Positions 36,528 to 46,513 of a stretch of DNA of 64,000 bases are shown here, piece by piece. The DNA is from Clavulina sp. PMI_390 (Eukaryota > Basidiomycota > Agaricomycetes > Cantharellales > Hydnaceae). A program made the position numbers and the translations under genes. The notes under the pieces were generated by a model that was not told the origin of the DNA, did no database searches, and saw only the letters and a program-made list of their open reading frames with translations. Each line of letters begins with the position of its first letter. The first letter of the stretch is position 1. The stretch is from the NCBI GenBank assembly GCA_015039315.1, contig WIDE01000005.1, positions 276,833 to 340,832 on the forward strand, given 5' to 3'.

Positions 36528-38740
36528 CTACAACATGACAACAGCGACACCTCGCCCTACGCCATTACCTCCTCCCTGGTTCGCTGGGAGGGCCTTGAAT
36601 CCTTCCAGTGGGGCTGTGCGCCAATTGTAGAGGTAGTAGTTCAGATATCCGTCTCCGGGTCCAAACTATGCGCGCAAGAGAAACACCAGGATGACATTAA
36701 GCTCAGGCAGGAATCGAACAAAGGAGTTCTCAGCAACGAACCTTGAGATCGGTCAAGAATAGATCATTGTCCATCAAAGTCAGAGCGTTGAACACATCAA
36801 ACTTGGCCTAGGGAGAACCACAAGATCAGTGAACTCGGGCTCCCACTGCGTAATCCTCAGACCTACCTGATCAGCGATGATTAGAGCATCTCCAATGAGG
36901 TCCATCAGCCGTCGCTTTATGAGCCCATGCGGCCCCGCATTCTCCTCAAACGCGACGTCAGTAGCGTAGTAGAACAAGTATGCGGCCTCCAAGAGCACTT
37001 TTGGAGTAGATTTGACCACTTGTGAGGGAAGGAAGTAGAATGTGAAGAAATCTGTGATTTTGTGGGTTACTGGGTTCTGTCGGAGCGAAGAGGAGGGAGA
37101 AGAGTCAGCGTCATGCCAAGATCGAGTAATGAATAATGTTTTGTACGAACCTCTACAACATAACTCCACACGACCTGCTCCTTCCTTCTGCCCATCGAAG
37201 GCTCCCCCTCGCCCCTCCCACTGAGCAGGTTATGTCTGAGCTCGTCTTCGGTGTACATTGGAAGCATCTTGAATCGTTGGACATAACGTTCCCAGAGCTC
37301 TTTAACTGCCGGAAGGTCGGAGTGCTCCATCTCTCGAAGCCCCTTGAGGGTTGTAGTAGCAGCTAGCTTGTGCCGAATGACCAGTCGAGCAAGGGTGCTG
37401 TTACGCGGGACGTAGGTAAACCCGCAATCGACGAGTTTGGGGATATTAATAGAACGGTGGAAGTATCTAGAAGTGTCACGGGCGGTGTAAGTGAAGATGG
37501 ATGTCTGCTTGAGTGAAGAACAACAAACCGGCAAGTGGAAACGGGAGTCGGCAGTACAACACCAGCCGTGTAGATAGCTTGGAAAATCCCCTTCAAGTGA
37601 CATTGTCGGGTGACTTCCTTGATGAGCACAGGGGCTAGCCGTTTTGACCGAAGCTTTTTATGGACACAGAGGAAGTTGATCTCAGACATCGACACTTGCC
37701 TTATGGCAGAAAGACTGAGTATAATATGAGAGTGCATAGAGAGGAGAACGTACCGATCCCGAACTTTAAGAGTTACAGGAATCCCGGATATGAAAGCGAC
37801 CAGTTTCTTGGTCGACTTGACACGTACGCCAAGGTGCCACTCTGGATGATAACCTGGAGGCATCATCGCCCTGCCAAACAAATGCATAAGATATGAGCAC
37901 AAATCAATACGGAGAAGGCTCACCATCGAAGGAACTCCGCTGAGTACTGGAATCTGAAAGATGCGTCGTGGTCTTCCACGTAGTTGGCAGAGAGAAGTTC
38001 GTATACCTCTTTTGACTACATGAATTGTTTAGAAGGTATCATCACAGCATAGAAAAGTGCTGAGGCGGCAATTACCTGTGCGGGGTCCTCCAAAACGACA
38101 GTTGACCACTCGAATTCCTTGGGCAAAGCATCGGGTTCCTGCTTGACCTCATGCACAGGTTTTGAAGGCTCGATGGGGCCATCTTCATCAGGTAATCCCT
38201 CGCCTATATGGAATGAGAGTCAGCGAAAGAGAGCGATAGTTGTCCTTACGTTGAGTGACACGTACCAAGCTGGGGCACGGGCTGTGTCTTCCAGAACTGC
38301 GTGCACGGATTAGAGCCATTCCAGCGACGCCGTCAAATATGTGTTACCTTGTGCTCGCCAATATCCTTTCTATTTTTCCCTCCAATTCCAGTCTTCCCTT
38401 CCATGACGTCCATAATTTTGAGCGCGGCCAGCGTCTTCCTGATTTCGTCGGCGTCGATGTTGCGCGCCTCCTGGGGATTCTCCTGCTTAACTTTCTCGAG
38501 CACCTCAGCAACGACCTCATTTGGAATATTCGATCCATCATTGTCTTTGCCTGTGACCTTGTTGACGATGGTGGAGATGGCCTTGGCGGCTTTCCCCTTT
38601 TTCTTCTTCTTCTTTTTCTTAGAAGGATCGGAAGCGCCCTGTCCAGACGAGCCACCGGCCCCGGGCGTGCTGTCTGCACCGATGAGCTCTAGCTCCTCTT
38701 CAGAACCAGAGTCGTGTTCTTCCTCCTCGTGAGCGGACAT
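36528..38740 (-). CDS. NMT1: Glycylpeptide N-tetradecanoyltransferase (N-myristoyltransferase)
   Basis: Transfers myristate from myristoyl-CoA to N-terminal glycine of target proteins such as Arf and G-alpha. Seen: a hydrophilic N-terminus with an acidic stretch and a run of nine lysines ([12 protein letters not shown]), as in metazoan NMTs that bind ribosomes. [10 protein letters not shown] follows across introns. The core includes [51 protein letters not shown] and [15 protein letters not shown], then [13 protein letters not shown]. Near the end comes [19 protein letters not shown]; the protein stops in GVAVVML, with the C-terminal Leu carboxylate that acts as catalytic base in this family. 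Start 38740 ([10 protein letters not shown]) is the first Met, 81 bp from the divergent carrier gene. Confidence 0.96.
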
Positions 38741-38821
38741 GTCACAGTTATAGTGGGGACAGCATCGATCATCACACGACCAAACAAACAGCCCTTCTGT
38801 TCCCGTGTGTCGTGCCCCACC

Positions 38822-40404
38822 ATGCCTCAGGCGCCCTCTGCTCCTCTGGGTTTTACCCAAGAGGAGGCAGTCGATGCCTATAATGCATACATGAAGCGTA
38901 TGCGATTTCAGCTCGTCTTCCTGCCCGAATAGACGTCATGCTCACATCCATCCCCCAAGGGGTCCTTCTTGCTCAGGCCATAAAACAGTAGCATGTGCTA
39001 CATTTTCTAGCCTACTTGCAACGCTTTTTGGGTACCCTGTAAGGACCTTTGTTCTGATTCGGGCTCACCAGAGACCTTACCCTCTCACCGATGGCGGCTT
39101 CTGTGCCCCATGTCCTAGCTCGACTCTCTAAAAAGCAGACTGCAAGCTACAAGGCAGCAAATATCTATGACAGGCATGGCGGCTAAAGTGTGGCGTGAAG
39201 AAGGCATCGGTGCGTCCAAGTGTCCGAGTGTCCCTTGAATACTGGCGTTTTCTTACTTCCTATTCATTCCAATCTTGCGCGATGTAGCCGGATACTTTCG
39301 CGGGGTTGTTATTCCTCTCGCCACCATCAGCGCTGTGCGAGCAGCTTCATTCACCATGTACACTGAAACCAAGAGTTTTCTTCATCACGGAAACTATCTC
39401 ACACCATACAAGCTGGGCGATATCGCGATAGCGGGCTGGCTTGGAGGTGCCACTAGCGGGGCCATATTGTCCGTAGGAAGCACCCGTAAGTCTCGTGCTA
39501 CTAGCCCATGTTTTCCAATGCCTTGTCTTCTGACCTTCCGTCCCTACATTTGCTTCTCATCTAGCGTTTGAATTGGTGAAGGTCTGTTGGAATATCTATT
39601 CTCATTCAATTGTGAATTGCCATCTATGACGTTGCTCATCCTCCCAACCTCCTTCACAGATAAGAAGACAGCTTGAATACTCTATCGCTGAGCAGAGAGG
39701 GGAGCGAATAGGGAAGCCTCCATCGACTCTACAAGCTGTGAAGGATATTGTCCGGCAATCAGGGGTGCGGGGATTATACAATGGTTTTGGACTCCATCTC
39801 AGTACGTCCGATACAGCTGTCTAGACCCCAATTTGCCTAACAAGACCTATATTTGGTGCTACAACAGCCAGAGACACGCTTGGCACTGGGTTTTATTTCC
39901 TTGAGTACGACGTTGCTCGTGCTATGCTCGGCCGCCAACCAAATGGTGTTCAGGGCCCACAACCAGCCTGGATGCCGTTCAAAATCTACGACGAATTTCT
40001 CCCATTCGCATGCGGCGCTACAGCTGGTGTGACAAGCTGGGCCGTTATCTACCCGTTAGACGTTGTGAAGACTAAAGTCCAACAACGAGCCCTCAGTGGG
40101 GAGAGATATCGGGGTCCCTGGGAGACGTTCATGCGATTGGTGCGGGGAACGGACCCAGCTCGACCGAAACCTGTCTTACTTGGTTTTGCGAGGCTATATC
40201 GCGGACTTGGTATGTCTTTTGCTGTTAAACTGCCTTGCCCGTGCAAGAAAACTAAACGACTGATCTCATGCAGGCGTCAGCGCGGGCCGCAGCATCATTA
40301 CTCACGGTGTGCTGTGGACACTGTTTGACTATGCCAGTCGATATATAGATAATCTCCCTTCCCCCACTATCGCGGATCCAAACCAAATTCGTCCTGTCAG
40401 CTAG
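38822..40404 (+). CDS. Mitochondrial carrier family (SLC25) protein
   Basis: Inner-membrane metabolite transporter; substrate not determinable by eye. Seen: three repeats with the carrier signature. Repeat 1 is LFGYPLDSLKSRLQ (joined across an intron near 39031-39119). Repeat 2 has FELVKVRRQLEY near 39563-39670 with an intron between the Pro-containing part and the Arg part. Repeat 3 is VIYPLDVVKTKVQQR near 40045. Each is followed by a G-x-x-G-x-Y-x-G-like turn: GYFRGVVIP, GLYNGFGLHL and ARLYRGLGVSAGRS. The first exon starts at 38822 (MPQAPSAPLGFTQEEA). The best first junction uses the acceptor at about 38990, which gives MKLACATFSSLLATLFGYP. Stop TAG at 40402-40404. Confidence 0.88.
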
Positions 40405-40881
40405 ACGTTGACCGCTTGCGGTGTGCCTCCACTAGCCGACCTTCCTTGAACCTGCCATCGCCGCTCTCGCTCAATTATCGATACCCCCCATTGCGCATCT
40501 TTGATCGCGAAACGCAACAAAATAGCATAACACTATTGGCTGAATTTCCTCGTCAACGACACTCGAGCCAACATCAATCATACGGACCCCGCTTATTGCA
40601 ATAGCTACCATACTGGCTTGCTTCCATAGACTTTCAATGTGTTATTTCTAACCTCACTGTGCTTGACGCATTTTGTACAGTGTTAATAAATTGCGTATCC
40701 ATCTCTAGCGAGTTCTGTGGAATTTTGCGACCCCAAGATATGATGAGCAGCGCGCTACTCTGGACGGTCTGCACCAATTAATTTCACATTTTTCCAATAC
40801 TCCAAGATAAAGCACCCCATGGCCACAACCATAATGGCAAACAAAGTGATGAGCGAGCATTTCTGGACGCATGATACCACG

Positions 40882-42935
40882 TCAGCCCGTTCGGCTACCA
40901 CCATTGGAGCTCCGCCCGACATCTGATCCGGGCATAGCAAATCGTTGAAGAGTATTGCCGTGCCACGAGCCCTTCGTAGCTGGGTTCACAGGTTTGAACC
41001 GCGCTTGTGTTGTATTACTCGTAGGAGGAAGGCGTATTCCGCCAAAACTTCCATCTCCCGCCCCTCTTTTTATTCCTCCCGTGTTCTGCAGCGAAGAGGT
41101 GGAATGTCCGTTAGCATTAGCCGTTGAGTGCTGTGGTTGAGTCGTGGATGGCCTCGTACGAGGGGGGTGAGCACTAGTGGGCGTGAAGACTCGATGGGAA
41201 GATGACTGAGCCTGCGTTGTCTGGGGCTGATGGTGATGGTGAGCGCGGGAAGAGGATGCAGGAGTGGAAGGAACAGCGAAGCCGGTATGGGGCCGTGTTG
41301 TGTGATGGTGGTGAGTGTGTTGGAGAGATTGCTGAGGGAGAGTCACAGGATCTACATAATTTGGAGCAGAGTCTCGAGAGGTTCTTGGTCGGGTCTGGTG
41401 CAAGAGCTGATTAGTGGTTGATGAAGGATGTCGCTGCTGATGAGGATGGTATGATATCCCAGAGCCATGAGGTTCCGTATTAAACGTCTGGTCATGTCGT
41501 GAGGAAGCTGGAGCGATATGGGAAGCATGACGAGCGCCATAGTGATGGTGTTCAGAGCTAAATTGATCGAGAGCAGCAGCATTGTCCGCTAAGGATAGAA
41601 ATTTCCAGGGGAAGATACATCATTAGATTGTTGCTTTGGATATGACATGAGTACCGACCAAAAGGACGAGATGGTGTAGGCGCTATTGGCATCGTTGAAT
41701 GCACGCCACCAGCACGTGGAAATGGTGCCGCCTGAGCTATGAACATATTTTTCTTCACCGGATAACTCGGAGATAGATCCTCTGTGGTGTTGTGCGCGTG
41801 ACTAGTTCGTGGGAGCTGAACAGATTGTAAGTGGTTCGTGATTTTGGATGGCTGATCGGCAGGATGGTGGTGTTGATGCCTCAATTGCTTTGTGAGCGAA
41901 GACTGTCCCGGATTATACGCAATGCGCCTGGGTAGATGTGTCGGTTCGCCTGAAAGGCGAAAAGTTTGAACAACCACTTACTGATGCTCTGACCCTGTCG
42001 TCGAGCTGTGGCTTGGAGGGGGTGCATCTGAGGCTGAGAAGGCAGCTGGTTGTTGATGTTTCGAAAGAGTCAGACGATTTGGCTGCACAGGATTAGGGAC
42101 AGAGTTTAGCGATATGCTTGGTGACGGTCGGCTACTGGATCGGACAAATAATGGGGTGCTGGTCAAGGCCGAGGAAGGTTAGGCCGCTCACTCATTCAGC
42201 TTTTGTCGCTTCCCATTAGCGTTAATGGCGTATGTTTCTCCATGTTGACGGGAGTTAGAGGTAGGGGTAATGCCAGCTATTGACGTGCGGAGCGCTTTGT
42301 TTTCGCTCTGCAAATTCTTTACTTGACTGTGAGGGGAGAGAGAATACGTTATTGACAGCTCGGGGATTCAAGGCGCGGAGATCGTACACGATCAAAGCAG
42401 CGATTTGACTGCCAGCTTCTTCAGATTTCTTTATGAGTGCTTGATGTTTGTGAGCTTCACGTCGATAATGCCGAACCAGGGACGCAAGCATCTCAACCTG
42501 GAACTTTGCGTAGGATAAGAGGTCAGGTTGCTAGTGAATATCATAGAGAGATTTATTACTCTTGACGCTAGAATTGAGGAGTGTGGTAGCTTTGAAACTG
42601 GCTGAAACCAATGCGCTATCGGCTCATGGGGCTAGGAATAGGGCTCAGCCGGAGAGAGCAAAACGATTGGCGGAACGTTCACATGTTTCTTTACTGCGAC
42701 AAATTCGGTCCCTGGGTCTCCACATGCCGCGCATACTCCATCACTCCCTGTAATTTGGGTGTCACTCTGACGCGTCGTCCGATCGCAGTTCTGGCATAAA
42801 CGCACGCAAATGGTCATTGCAGATTATGTGACCACACCCAGAGGCCCAGAATGGAACAGTAGGTGGATCTTCCCAGAAGGTGAAGCAGACAGCACAATGA
42901 ACAAACTCCCAGAGGTCACTACCATCACCAGACAT
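40882..42935 (-). CDS. Zip3/RNF212-like RING protein (candidate meiotic crossover factor)
   Basis: Candidate SUMO/ubiquitin E3 of the Zip3/RNF212/HEI10 class. Start 42935. Seen: within the first 52 residues is a compact RING: FVHCAVCFTFWEDPP, then SGCGHIICNDHL and, after an intron, VCAACG. The ligand order is C-x2-C-x16-C-x-H-x2-C-x2-H-x6-C-x2-C, unusual in having His at position 6. Next come VPPIVLLSPAEP and an AHWFQPVSKL-type segment near 42610, then KFQVEMLASLVRHYRREAHKHQ near 42490, a coiled-coil helix typically found after the RING in this family. The C-terminal half is Ser/Pro/His/Gln-rich (HHHHQPQTTQAQ) and ends GGSRTG. Overall plan (short RING, coiled coil, Ser-rich tail) fits Zip3/RNF212; a general RING E3 is the alternative. 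Internal splicing between 41400 and 42350 is uncertain. Confidence 0.6.
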
Positions 42936-42944
42936 GATGGACGC

Positions 42945-42977
42945 GATGTTTGGCCACTATAAATAGGGCCAAACATC
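42945..42977. promoter_or_regulatory. Perfect 11-bp inverted repeat enclosing a TATA box, shared divergent promoter
   Basis: Left arm GATGTTTGGCC at 42945-42955, centre ACTATAAATAG at 42956-42966, right arm GGCCAAACATC at 42967-42977. The arms are exact reverse complements. The centre contains TATAAATA on the + strand, 50-57 bp before the + strand start at 43016. The left arm begins 10 bp upstream of the minus-strand start at 42935. An ACGCG core at 42941-42945 overlaps the left arm edge. Confidence 0.85.
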
Positions 42978-43015
42978 AACACTGCCCTCGGCCTCGCTCC
43001 CTACTTGAAATCCCA

Positions 43016-44343
43016 ATGGCGACAGATCCATACGCCCAACACAATCGCACACATAGTGATTACGAAGGGCACAATGAGCCCGTCTATAACCCTTACTCCT
43101 ACTCATCTGGGCCTGAGCTTGGGGCCTACCATGCCCCAGGCGAGGCTCACTTTCCAAGCTATCGAGACGAGGATGAGGTTCCTGCTGCTTCCGACCGCCC
43201 AGGGCTAGATAAGCCTCTTCCAGAACCCTCAAGAAATACTTCGTATACTACCACTCCACCTAGAGAGTATGCATCACTGTCCTTGACACTCCAAGTGCTG
43301 CGCAGTAACCACCTGGTACCTCTGTCTCGACAGGAAATCTAGCACTGCGCTTCGCACATTTCGCAAGTCTGAACAGGGTAACCTGTGGACAAAGGTGTGT
43401 TGTGAATGTAAACGATTGTACTTGCTGCGGATTGCTTTGATTGACGTCAATACTATTCTTACGTAGGGATCGCGAGTCCGATGCTTTGGGAGATTTTTTT
43501 GCTGCACCGTGATGACGGTGGTGTTATTGATCGTATCAATAGTGCTTACTATGGCATTGGTGAGATGAATAGTCAAATTCACTTTTTACAAGTCGTTAAC
43601 CAGTGGGTTGTTTCAGTGGATTCGGCCACCCGATGTTGTTTTCAATGGTGTCAGCTTTGAGGGAGGGAGCGCTAACGTGAGCTAAATTAATCACGAGTCG
43701 AAATAATTAATTCACTGGTTCCTCAAGGTTTCGATCGCGAACGGAGGGTTCAGTATCCCGTTGATACTAAATATATCGTCAGTTGGAGCCATTGAGCAAT
43801 GTGCTATTCATCATCGTTCTCACGCGCTCATCTATGTTCCTTCTACAGTGTGAACAACCCCAACTACCTCAGTGTAACGTTCAAAGAAATTTCGGCGGCA
43901 GCCACCTACCCCAGCACCTCGGTGTCTGTTGGAGGAGGTGCTATCGACAACATCAAATTCCCTTCGTCCACCACAGCCTACATATCATTCCCTTTCACCA
44001 TTACCTACACTGTCTCGAGTGATCCTAACCTTGCAGTGTTGAAGGATCTCGCAACCAAGTGCACTGCATCACAAGATCTGACGGTGAATTACCTGCTCAC
44101 GGTGAGCCTCAAACACACCTCTAGTCTGGTGTAATCTCTAATGATCTCATCTTCTCTTGCAGCTCAAAATTAGAATTGTAGCGTTGCTTTCACCACATTT
44201 CACCTCGTCGGCATCGTTCCAATGCCCATTGTCGGAAGCAGACATCCAAGTGAGTTGATATTTTCAAAGTTCTAAGCGACGCTTCCTGATGGACCCTCGA
44301 TCTTTAGAGCATTGGTGGTTCGTTACTTGGCGGCTCTAGTTGA
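43016..44343 (+). CDS. Single-pass membrane protein with LEA2/NDR1-like extracytoplasmic domain
   Basis: Unknown role at a membrane. Seen: a hydrophilic, Tyr/Pro-rich N-terminal domain of about 85 residues without a signal peptide; basic LRTFRKSEQGNL and RVRCFGRFFCC; then one transmembrane helix TVMTVVLLIVSIVLTMALW near 43505-43560. Outside it are WIRPPDVVFNGVSFEG and, after splicing, VSIANGGFSIPLILNISV, NNPNYLSVTFKEISAAATYP and STTAYISFPFTITYTV. The beta-rich pattern with N-P-N-Y followed by alternating hydrophobic residues is that of LEA14/NDR1-like domains, seen in many fungal type II membrane proteins. It ends SIGGSLLGGSS with TGA at 44341-44343. The donor GTCAGT near 43770 is required for frame. 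Introns are short and about seven in number. Divergent from the Zip3-like gene with 80 bp between start codons. Confidence 0.8.
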
Positions 44344-44590
44344 GGTTGGATGTGACGATTCTGCCAGCAAACACGCAAAACACTGGATCTATTTCTTCAT
44401 ATTACTACGGACAATTTCTCTAATATACACCACGTTAATTACCTTACCGCTTTTTGAAACAATTGCATGACTCGTTCGCCCAGTCCGATCAATCAGGTTT
44501 CCGCGCCTCCATATTTGTACATGTTTGTCGGCACCGAACTCTGAACAAGTCACCCACTTTCACCTTCCATCCCATTCCACATTGCTAGCC

Positions 44591-45888
44591 ATGGCCGAGG
44601 AAGCTGCCAACAAGATCCCTACATTCAAGCTCGTCCTTGGTACGCGCGTGATTTATTGAACGCTCCATAATCATGTACTGATCGTCGCGTGCCAATCGTT
44701 GTTTGTTTTCTGGCCCACTCCGACTCGGAAAAAACCACCTGCATCACCGCGCCGCGCTGATCTGGCTCTGGATCCCAACCCATCCCATCGTAATCCACTA
44801 AACAGTCGGCGACGGTGGCACTGGCAAGACCACCTTTGTCAAGGTATGCGCGCACTGGTCCGGTGGCCCACCCCTGGCAGCGCCACGATCGAAAGCGGCA
44901 GATACTGATCGAAAGTGTCCTCAACGCCTCATCTAGCGCCATTTGACTGGAGAGTTCGAGAAAAAGTACATCGGTGAGTCCCTTTTCGTTCTCCCTCCAA
45001 TTTTTGTGTTGGATCTAAGCGCTGACCAACCTGCCACCGATGTCATCGCCTCGTGGGTCGACTGGGACATCTGTTTTGATCCACTGATGGGCGTTTATAG
45101 CTACTCTTGGTGTCGAGGTTCACCCCCTTAGCTTCACCACCAACTTTGGCACCCTCTGCTTCAACGTCTGGGACACGGCTGGTCAGGAGAAGTTTGGTGG
45201 GCTCCGGGATGGTTATTACATCCAGGGGCAATGCGGGATCATCATGTTCGACGTGACCTCCCGCATCACCTATAAGAACGTACCGAACTGGCACCGTGAT
45301 CTCGAGCGCGTTTGCGAGAACATCCCGATCGTTCTTTGTGGCAACAAGGTTGACGTCAAGGTGTGTGCAAATAAATTGATTGGAAGAGAACCACTGGAGC
45401 AAAAGATCCATATATGGGCTTCACCTCGATATCTTGAACCATACGAGCGATAGATATACTAATCTCCCTGATGTGTTTTGCAGGAGCGGAAAGTAAAGAC
45501 TGGAGCGATTACCTTCCACAGGAAGAAGAACCTCCAGTACTACGAAATTTCGGCGAAATCGAACTACAACTTCGAGAAGCCGTTCCTGTGGCTCGCTCGC
45601 AAGCTTGTTGGGTAAGTGCCTCCCATGTTTTAGCTGGAATAGGAAAGGACATTGATAGTCATCCTCTTTTTCAGCAATGCTACTCTGGAGTTTGTTGCTT
45701 CTCCCGCTCTTGCGCCTCCTGAGGTCGTGGTGGACGTGCAAGATATGGAGAGAAACCAGGCTGAGCTCGATGCGGTATGTACCAAACGCCCCGCCCTGGC
45801 GAGTTTGTTATGCTGACTGAACCGAATTGCGCGTATCACACAGGCTGCGAAAGCGCCTCTCCCCGAAGACGACGACGACCTACTATAA
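44591..45888 (+). CDS. Ran small GTPase
   Basis: Controls nuclear import/export and spindle assembly through a RanGTP gradient. Exons 44591-44639, 44806-44843, 44937-44973, 45101-45360, 45484-45611, 45675-45774 and 45844-45888 give 218 aa, the normal Ran length. Seen: P-loop [31 protein letters not shown] (switch I with Thr), [18 protein letters not shown] (switch II with catalytic Gln), GNKVDVK (guanine specificity), [16 protein letters not shown] and the acidic tail LPEDDDDLL. No C-terminal Cys, so no prenylation, as expected for Ran. The first three coding exons are tiny (49, 38 and 37 nt). Yeast counterparts are Gsp1/Spi1. Confidence 0.98.
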
Positions 45889-46513
45889 GCAGCTTAGAGC
45901 GTTTCCTGTTCTTGTTTGCTCCTGTGGCGTTTTCTGCCATTGTCCGAATTATACTTTCTCCATCATCTGCGATTTTTGAGTGTGACAGAGAGTAATACGC
46001 CCATCCTGTTTTTTCTTCCATCCTCTCGATTTCTATCCTCAATTCATGTATACAGAACTCTGCTCCGCCTCTCTCCATCCATCATCTTGCTGTTACGACC
46101 TGGATCATGATTGTGGGTGATGGCTTGTTGGTTGTGAACTGTGATCGATGCGTGTTTCAGTTTGTTTTGGTCCAATGGGTTCGCGCCTCATTTCGCGACA
46201 GCGACGATCCTGGGTACAACGTGGCCTCCAGGCACTATAGACCACGTTGTAGTATCTGTGGGAAGCCTGAGTGACACTTTTCTGGCTAGCAACCGGCACG
46301 GAAGCAAACCTGGCTCATCGCCGCATTCCCCCCACCGCTGGAGACGGCTGGCAACGCACACTCTCTGTCCTTGAACTAGACTTCCCTCGGCCCCGTAATT
46401 ATTATACACTACCATACTCAGTCTTATTCTTCGATAATCCTCTCCCTTGCCTCCACCCTCTCTCCTGGAGCCCCAGCCTGAGACAGTGAGACGCGTCCAG
46501 CTCCTTTCGGACC
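45889..46513. other. Ran 3' flank and promoter of the Zn2Cys6 gene
   Basis: 625 bp without a supported gene. C/T-rich blocks near 46390-46480 lie just upstream of the start at 46514, a common fungal core-promoter feature. Nothing else recognised. Confidence 0.45.

Noticed and set aside
40755..40881. Hydrophobic minus-strand frame (possible transmembrane segment) just after the Zip3-like stop
   Set aside because: It could be joined only by splicing away the end of the Zip3-like gene; no good acceptor and no support from family structure.
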